From contig OW121823.1 of NCBI GenBank assembly GCA_933228915.1, positions 14,423,627 through 14,487,626 on the forward strand: 64,000 bases of DNA, given 5' to 3'. This document shows, piece by piece, positions 1-64,000 of the stretch (its first letter is position 1; every line of letters begins with the position of its first letter). This stretch comes from Telmatherina bonti (Eukaryota; Chordata; Actinopteri; Atheriniformes; Telmatherinidae). The position numbers and the translations under genes were made by a program. The notes below the pieces were generated by a model. The model was not told the DNA's origin and searched no databases. It saw nothing but the letters and a program-made list of their open reading frames with translations.

Positions 1-1887
1 GCTTCTGGGACCCCAGGTTGGGACCCACTGTCCTATCCTTTAATGCCTTATATTGTGTCATACAGTATTAAACAGGCTTGCATTGTATCATGTCCATCAC
101 ACTGCACTGCATCCCGTTGTATGCTATGATACCGTGTTGTATTATATTCACATCATACGTTGTACACTATCATGCTGCATCATATATCATATCCTGTCTT
201 ATTGTTTTGTATTGATCACATTTCATCATACTGATCCTTGATACTTGTATTCTATCATAGTGTAATTTATTGCTTTGTATCACATTATTTTACTTTGATT
301 GTACATAGAATAACTGAGAAAAAGTTCTTCAGTCGGAACAAACAGGTTTGAGGCTGAGAACATCTGAACACGGCGTGACTGAGTGGGACATTGTTTTGGT
401 GTTTACAGGGGATTTGTCATTAATAAAAATAGCCAATAGAATACTGGTAGCCTCGCTTTTTCATTCTGGCAGAGTAAAACGGATTCAGCTTTTCCAAATA
501 CACAGTTTGGGCTGGATTAGCTCACTGCTACAGCCAGGTGCACTTGAGGCCATAAATCACAACACAATTATTCTTTTGTTTAATGTGCACATGAAATATG
601 CTCATGATTAAACTGCTTTGCCAACTATAACTGTAACTTTCGTTCTTTTACTGCTGGAATTGAAGCAAATACCAGTAATCGTACAAATAAAGAAACTTTA
701 TCATCTATTTTTTAAAGATTGTCAGAACTACTGAATATTACATTTACAAAATAAATATTTCATCAATAAATTAAAGTTTCTTTTGAAGATTTAAAATATT
801 TATTTTTTGTTGAACTGATATGTAAAATAAAATTGTTTGCCATCTTCTTTTTAGTGGAAATGAGGAACTGAGGACACTTTTCAGAAGAATCTGTTCTTTC
901 TGAATCCAATTGTTTTGTTGTCATCTGATTTTCTGCTTGTCAGAGACACATCATCAACGTCAACCACTGGTCCCAGTGGTCATCTGTGAAAAAGTCTTCT
1001 GAGAGCATACTGGGTGGTCTTTTTCACTTCTCCAACTAGAATCAGACACTCAGCTTGAAGGTCATGACCATTTAACAGGGGTGTCTGTCACTGGTCTTTT
1101 AAAACTTGCTTTTTTTGTATTATTATTTTGTGTATTATTGTAAAGCACTTCAGATTTTATCTTGAAAGGTGCTGTATATTTAGACATTTATTTACTTTAC
1201 AATCCACACAGAATTCTCCTGAAATTTTCTCAATATTTCACAGTTCTTTTCAATCTATTATTAAGAATCTTTAAAAATAAAACAAGCAAAAAAACTTATT
1301 GATAATTCTCTGATGAAATTTTGCACAAAGTGACAAACTACAACCCAAGCTTGATTGGACAGACTAAACCTTTAGTGTAGGTTATTTTATATCCAATCCT
1401 GACACCCTCACCTCTCGCTGGTTAATCTGTTTATTGGAAAATGGTGTAAAATTTGGCATTTTTACTATCTAAATGCACAGAAGTTTGTTCATAGAGGATA
1501 CTGAAAATACATTTGCTCTTAACATTTAGCAAGACTGCTGAGAAAAGCTGTTTAAATTGGAACAAAATGTATTTTCATAACGAATGTGTTGACTTTCATG
1601 TTTTTCATCTGCAGTCTTCGATGATCAATTGAAGACTCTCCCTTTAAAGACATGTTTAAAAAACGAAACATTGAAAAATAACAACAATCTAAGTTTCTGA
1701 AGCAGAGAGATATTGAACATCAGCCAGTTAAATCTTTGAACCCTTGTTGGAGGTCAATGCCTGCACTGGGAAACACGTCTTTACTGAAAGCTGCAGGCCT
1801 GTGTCTGCAGCCTGATTAACTGTAATCAATGAAGAAACTTCTGCAAGGAGGCCCACTTACAGCAAGCAGTAAAAACCGAGTACTTAC
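1..1887. other. Part of slc24a3 intron 16; no exon found
   Basis: On the minus strand this lies directly after exon 16, so it is the start of the last intron. I looked on the minus strand for the final exon (expected to encode the segment after the VFFT end of exon 16, ending in a short cytosolic or extracellular tail) and did not see it; it should lie left of base 1. Bases 53 to about 270 are a degenerate run of short CAT/GTAT-type words. The rest is AT-rich and I recognise no gene or element in it. Confidence 0.7.
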
Positions 1888-58969
<57,082 letters not shown>

Positions 58970-59362
58970 CTGGAAGAGGAAATTCAGGCAACATAACTTG
59001 CTTATTTCAAGGAATAACGATTATTAGAGAAGCTTGTTCTTTGTGTTCTTCTTTATTAACTTTATTTAACTGATTTTGTCCATCTTTACATTTCAGGCTG
59101 CAACATGCTCCAAAGTGAAAACAGAAAAAATGTTATGACAGTAAAGACTTTACCACTTTGTTTCCGTTAGGTCTGAAAACCTCTGAAAAAGAAGATCTAA
59201 GTGCAGTTTTTCTTACAAACGTTTCAATTGCATTTTGTCTTCACGCAGAAATATATTCACATGATGAGTGATTACCACAACTTCTAAACATGAACCGCTC
59301 GATAGTCTAACACGAGGACGTAAAGCTGGGATGTGAACTTCCAGCTGCAAAACGCAACCTGT

Positions 59363-60390
59363 TAGGGATGTGAATCTAACAAAAACTCACGATTCAATTC
59401 GATTCTGATTTTTGGGGTGACGATTCGATTCAAAATCAATTCTCAATGCAAACAGATTTTTGATTCATAATCATTACACTTAAAACTGGAGTACGTAATG
59501 TTTAGGAACTAGTAAGATGTGAAAGTGGCGCCCTGTCTTGGCTCCTCCCCCTCTGGTTTTGCCCCTTGTGTAATCCAAAGCTTTTTTTATTCACAGCTTT
59601 TTCCACCAACGATTTTCTCTTTCTCGGTTGTGTAGCGGGAGGAGGCAAATAAATCGAGGAAGGAAATCGTTCCTGCATTTTCTCAGCCATGTTTGCCTTC
59701 CAAGTTTTCTTCTTCACTACTTTGTGTTTTCATCCTAACATGCCATTTATATGCAGGGTGTGGCTATCAGGTATGCGCTGCAGGAGCGGGAGAAGGGGAG
59801 CCAGGAGCAAAAGCTTACGAAATATATGAAATAAACAACTTCATTTGGGTCAGAATGTTTGAATTGGTCAGAATTTTTACAGATTTAGAGTAAACTGAGG
59901 GGCCTAACTATATTTCTTATTGTTCATGATTACAAAATGTACAGACTACTATCAGGACGAGGAACCACTTCACCCGGAGTAAAAAAAAATTTTCTCTGAG
60001 CAAGATTACCTACCCCACCTTTAAGAAACAAAAGGTAATAATTTCCAAAGTAACTTCATTCTTCTATAAGCTAAAGAACTGAGAAATTATGAGGGCCGAT
60101 TCAATTTAAAATGCAACATGTACAAAGTTTTTTTACTTGTCATTTTTCTTCATTTCAATAAGAGAAAAACAACACAGTAGCCAGACCATCATTCTGCTGC
60201 TTTAATGCCCAAGAAGAAAAGTAAATAGATAAATAAAAACAGAAACAGAACATTTTATAATGTATTATTATTATTTATTTGAAAAAAAAAATCAATTTTT
60301 TAACAAAAACATCTATTTTAAAAATACAAAGCTTAAAAAAATCACAATCTTTTTTTTTTTTTTTTTTTTTTGCTCAATTCCCCACCCCTA
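59363..60390. mobile_element. hAT-type MITE (TAGGG family), copy C, with an insertion
   Basis: The ends tagggatgtgaatc and ttccccacccctaa-type are flanked on both sides by a perfect 8-bp duplication, caacctgt (59355-59362 and 60391-60398). The body matches copies B and D ('tagccagaccatcattctgc', 'acaaagtttttttac') but is split by the element at 59484-60020. Confidence 0.93.
59484..60020. mobile_element. TTAA-flanked MITE nested in copy C
   Basis: TTAA borders at 59480-59483 and 60021-60024. The termini aactggagtacgtaatg and (reverse complement of the right end) aggtggggtaggtaatc resemble those of the fold-back element at 41953 (aggtggagtatgtaag). 537 bp, interior not conserved with the fold-back copy. 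Confidence 0.8.
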
Positions 60391-60489
60391 CAACCTGTTG
60401 CCCAGAACACTGAAACCTGAAGGTTACATGTCACCTACAACGGGTTTATACTTTGTTGTTGTAATAAAACATGAACAGTCTCGTATTCA

Positions 60490-60665
60490 TCCACCCATCC
60501 ATCCATTTCCTTAACCACTTAGTCTGATTCAGGGTCATGGAGCTGGAGCCTATCCCAGTAATCACTGGGCGAGATCACAGGGACACACAGAGAGACAAGC
60601 AAACACTCACACTCTGTACTACGGACAAATTAGAGTAACCAATTTACCTAACATGCCTGTTGTTG
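60490..60665 (+). mobile_element. Copy of the 19.2-kb dispersed repeat
   Basis: 'catccatttccttaaccact', 'agctggagcctatcccagta', 'cagagagacaagcaaacact', 'gacaaattagagtaaccaat' and 'cctaacatgcctg' follow the order at 19165-19490, ending before its 3' part. Confidence 0.8.
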
Positions 60666-61439
60666 AACAATCCAATAGTATTTATCTTATTTACACCTCA
60701 GCGCCTCATTAATCTCTACATGATTTCTGCATGATGACACATACGGGTGATCCTTTTCTCCCAGGAAGGTAAAGATAGAAACCATGAAAACTTCATATCC
60801 TTCACAGAGACGGGCTTAAGCCACCATCATTGCAGGTATTTCTGATCCGTTTTACGGCTTAAAATTGATTTATTATTCTTTGTATTAACATCAAAACTTT
60901 TTTAAAGAACATTTAGAGCGACTCTGCTCAGTAAAACCTTTTTTATTTACTTCAGAAGTTCATTTCATTCAGATGTTGGACTGTTTTCTGCCCTCTGTCC
61001 TTTTTGTCTCAGCATCGTTTATGGAAAATGTAAAAAGAATTGAATAAAAAATATGGATAAGTTTTGAAGATGCAGCGTGAGGGTTGCTCTAAGATGCCTA
61101 AACGACAGTTGTACAGGATTCACAGTGGAGTTGAACTGTTAAAGTGTGGACGTTGCAGGTGTGAAACCTGAATCGGGCGTGATGCAACGTGGAAATAAAT
61201 CACGCTCCTTTGTGTTTCGCTGAAAGCTTTGCTCTTAAATTTCTAAATCTAATTTTGGTTCAGCTTTAGTTTCCATTCCCTTCATAAGACTGAAGTGATG
61301 AAGAGTTTCAGGTGTTTCTTGACTACTTCTTCCTCTCTCTATCTCTAACATCCTCCGAGGGGGACAGGTGCGGACAGATTAATGGAACCACACTTTGCTG
61401 GAACCCTGACCTGACCCCATACCATCACAGAACTGGGGC

Positions 61440-61870
61440 TTTTGACTTGTTGCTGACAACAGTCTGGATCAGGGCTGTTGGATCACATGGATCCAACAGC
61501 ATCTTGTCAACCTTTTCATTCATTTTAGTCAGGTGTGCTGGAGCATGAAGACATCAAAAAGCTGCAGGATACCGGCCCTGGAGGACAGGAGGTTGACACC
61601 TGTGCTCTGGATGCTGCTTCTGCTCTTTGCTCCATTTCCTCCAACAAAGATCCTGCATGCTGATTGGTCTGACCACAGTCCAGGTTTCCACTGTGTGATG
61701 GTCCATCCCAGATGCCTCTGAGTCTGGAGAATTTGACAAATTTCTGAATAACTGCGTATTATAGAGTTTGGCAAAGTTTCCCACAGCAATCCTTGTTTGA
61801 TTGGTTCTATCACCAGATGATGAAATTTGGTTCTGGAAGAAGGTCCATCTGAGAAATCAGAGACCACTGT
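61440..61870. repeat. Dispersed repeats, inverted partner of 12.3 kb
   Basis: Bases 61620-61715 are the inverted partner of 12285-12370. Bases 61458-61600 ('ggtgtgctggagcatgaaga', 'agctgcaggataccggccct') resemble the hAT-like fragment family at 3510 and 20405. Also contains a local near-palindrome, ggatcacatggatcc. Confidence 0.6.
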
Positions 61871-62589
61871 GTCCACTTAGACTTGCTCCCTCGTCCTGCA
61901 CACACTGAAATTCCTCCGGATTGCCTCTAAACATTCACGATTACTCAGCCAACTGCAATTACAATGAATTTTCCCAAGCAGTTTTCTTTTGTGTCTCACT
62001 ACAGAAGAAAAAAAGACAGTAGCAGAGAGAATCGGATAACGTTCTGGGGGAAGCTCAATTGTTACACGGTATCGTCAGCGCACACAAAGAAACGGAACAA
62101 GTAAAAGATCAAATGAACCACGAAACAGTGAAAAGACGAAACAAAGCATCAAACGAGAATGCTTAAAAAGCTTAAATCCGCCCAGATATTCAGTACGTCT
62201 GATGTGTTGGAAAAGTTAAAGCAGAACAAATATGTGCTTCCCGACAATCTGAGTCGGGGAATGAAGCGCGACAAAAATCAGAGATCTGAGGATCAGAGTG
62301 AAACGAAGAACAAGGAGCGAGTCACATGGAAACACCATGATTGCAGCTTGTTATGAATTTCGCAGAGAGCTGATGGAAGGATCCAGGAAGAGGAGAAAAG
62401 TGGGTTTCTTATGTTTTGGTCATACTTAACAGGCTGAATTTTGAACCAGTTGTTAATGGAGGTCCTGGCAGCAGTCAGGTTGTTATGGAAGCCTGCTCCC
62501 ACCACAGAGCTGAGAAAAACTAAACCAATAAACCAACACTCTGGCTATTCTGAAATAAACAAACATGTAACATTCAATGTCCACTTCTT

Positions 62590-62800
62590 TAGCCCCACCT
62601 GTTTGTTCACACAGATCAGCCAATCAAATGGCAGCAAAAATCCAATTTACTGTCTCACAATTTTTTTCTTTTTTTTTTTTCTGATCAACAAATCCTGAGA
62701 AGAAATTTACATACCTGTTCTGAAATGTTCATAGATCAGCCAAAACAATAAAACCATCTGCCTAATACTGAGTAGGTCTGTCCCGTGCCAACACAAGAAA
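62590..62800 (+). mobile_element. Tc1-associated repeat scraps
   Basis: 'gatcagccaatcaaatggca' and, after a T-rich run, 'gatcagccaaaacaataaaa' with 'ctgcctaatactgagtaggt' are words from the leader of the Tc1-like repeat seen at 8690 and 24125. Confidence 0.45.
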
Positions 62801-62814
62801 TATACTCAAGTCCT

Positions 62815-63141
62815 GAGAGTTTCCTGTTGCATCTGGTAATATTGTTTTTTTGTATTTTCTATTTTTGTAAATTTTTGTAATTTCTATTGTTATCATTGAT
62901 CTTTTAACTTGTCTTCTTGGGCATTATAGCAGCAGAATGATGGTCTGGCTACTGTGTTGTTTTTTCCTCATTGAAATGAAGAAAAATGACAAGCAAAAAA
63001 AAGTTTTATACATTTATTTTTGTTTTTGATCTACAAAAATCATCAATATTAAAGAATTACGAGAATCGCAATTTAAATCGAATCAGCACCCCAAAAAAAA
63101 TCGTCATCGAATCGGGACAAAAGCGTATCGTCACAGCCCTT
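62815..63141. mobile_element. hAT-type MITE (TAGGG family), copy D, truncated
   Basis: Matches copy B in the same orientation: 'gggcattatagcagcagaat', 'gatggtctggctactgtgtt', 'aatttaaatcgaatcagcac' and the end 'aaagcgtatcgtcacagccc'. The taggggtggg terminus is absent on the left, so it is truncated there. Confidence 0.88.
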
Positions 63142-63381
63142 GATAATATAAAAAAAGAGACAGAACTGAGACCTCTGTGATGGTTTTAGGTAGTAGTTCT
63201 TGTGCGCACCAGTTTGGCTTACCATTCATTCTTTGATGCTCACTGACTGCCAGACCCTGTTGGTCAGTCGAGGCTTTGATAAGTCTTTATAAATGACGTA
63301 GATATAAATGACTTTTTGACTCTGTTCACCATGTTTCTGTAGGGATGCTGCAGGTCTTGTCTGTCACGTTAAAATGGGGAT

Positions 63382-63395
63382 GGGGGGGGGGGGGG

Positions 63396-63434
<39 letters not shown>
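63382..63434 (+). repeat. Poly-G tract of 53, one C interruption
   Basis: G residues from 63382 to 63434 with a single C at 63396. It is likely to form quadruplex structures or to be a length-uncertain assembly artefact. Confidence 0.95.
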
Positions 63435-63435
<1 letters not shown>

Positions 63436-64000
63436 AAACAGCTGTAGGAGGGCTCTGTAGATTTGCTGATTCATACATTAAAAAGGCGGGGCTGGGATTT
63501 CATGGTTTTCCAAAACAAAAACCTCTTGAGGGGGTGGAGCAACAGCGCAGCCCACAAAGTGGAGCTCCCACTGTGGCTACATCTGCACATTCTTCAAGAA
63601 AGCAGCAACACCAATGAATTCATTTCATACTTCACAGAGCCCAGCAGGAGCAACGCTGCCCCTTCCAGCCCCGCCAACCCGCAAATCTGGCCTGAAAGAT
63701 GGATTCAGATGAGATTAAAAAGCCCTGTTATTCAACAGTCCTTCGGGGGACGCCTGAACTTCTCACCTAGCCTTACCTCCACCACACCAAACACAGCAGC
63801 AGCAGCAGCGATGCTTGCATGCCAGCACCGCGCTGCTCCTCCTCCCTTTTCACTGTCTTACACACAGAGCGAGGAAGAGGAGCGGGAGGGATTAATGCAC
63901 CGATTTCAGAGGGGGGGGGGGGATAAGTGCCCATGATTCCTCCAGAACTTAATTAAACACATCATGAATAATCAACTTCAACTGACTCTCCAGCCATCTA

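Larger units (their letters stand above)
58970..64000. other. 3' part of intron 1; no exon 1 found
   Basis: Exon 1 must end in phase 1 and encode an initiating Met followed by a hydrophobic segment. I found no minus-strand sequence in this stretch meeting both conditions. The repeats present are listed separately. The last 550 bp (63440-64000) are richer in G+C, with a run of CAG and a poly-G. Confidence 0.7.

Noticed and set aside
1..1887. Search for the last exon of slc24a3
   Set aside because: No minus-strand segment encodes the expected HLNKW-like start or the final hydrophobic helix; the exon is presumed to lie left of the window.
63777..63820. Minus-strand ATG followed by a Leu-rich run (MQASLLLLLCLVWW) and a GTAAGG donor, resembling a signal-peptide exon 1
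   Set aside because: It would end in phase 2, whereas exon 2 needs an exon ending in phase 1; joining it shifts the frame. The Leu run comes from a CAG/CTG repeat. The family's first exon is also longer and starts with a basic segment.
63463..63936. 157-codon plus-strand open frame in a GC-richer region
   Set aside because: It contains a CAG-derived Ala run and no recognisable domain, and I see no splice context supporting it.

Overview
The window is vertebrate genomic DNA, almost certainly from a teleost fish and perhaps a percomorph. The evidence is one intron-rich gene of a vertebrate exchanger family, long introns with canonical GT-AG splice sites, and a dense load of fish-type repeats (hAT MITEs, Tc1-like remnants, L2/Rex-like LINE fragments, a tRNA-derived SINE, AT and AC microsatellites). 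There are no operons, no prokaryotic genes and no CRISPR array.

The only host gene I can support is slc24a3, encoding NCKX3, a K+-dependent Na+/Ca2+ exchanger. It lies on the minus strand and is read right to left. Fifteen consecutive coding exons (numbered 2 to 16 by comparison with the 17-exon vertebrate gene) run from 58969 down to 1888. Every exon-exon junction keeps frame and together they give 1655 nt, about 551 codons. The first exon (cytosolic or signal segment) should lie to the right of base 64000, and the last exon (final membrane segments and stop) to the left of base 1; neither was found here. Exon 2 carries the extracellular N-terminal region. Exons 3 to 7 carry the first membrane cluster with the alpha-1 ion-binding repeat, exons 8 to 12 the end of that cluster and the cytosolic loop, and exons 13 to 16 the second cluster with the alpha-2 repeat.

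Layout: 1-1887 is part of the last intron. 1888-13809 is the compact part, holding exons 16 to 4. 13810-21819 is intron 3, with a palindromic hAT MITE and a LINE fragment. 21820-21896 is exon 3. 21897-58837 is intron 2 (36.9 kb), a mobile-element graveyard with a 55-bp minisatellite. 58838-58969 is exon 2. 58970-64000 is the 3' part of intron 1, with nested MITEs and a poly-G tract.

The more unusual signals are structural. There is a 55-bp tandem array of about 12.6 units, each holding a CAGGTACCTG palindrome or a one-base variant. A hAT MITE family has two copies with perfect 8-bp target duplications and a third inserted inside an AT microsatellite. Several MITEs are nested in older elements, and some repeats form long hairpins. 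A UG repeat lies 64 nt upstream of exon 7 in the pre-mRNA, close to a 26-nt microexon. I did not find a previously undescribed biological system; the prompt's suggestion of one is not supported by what I can read here.
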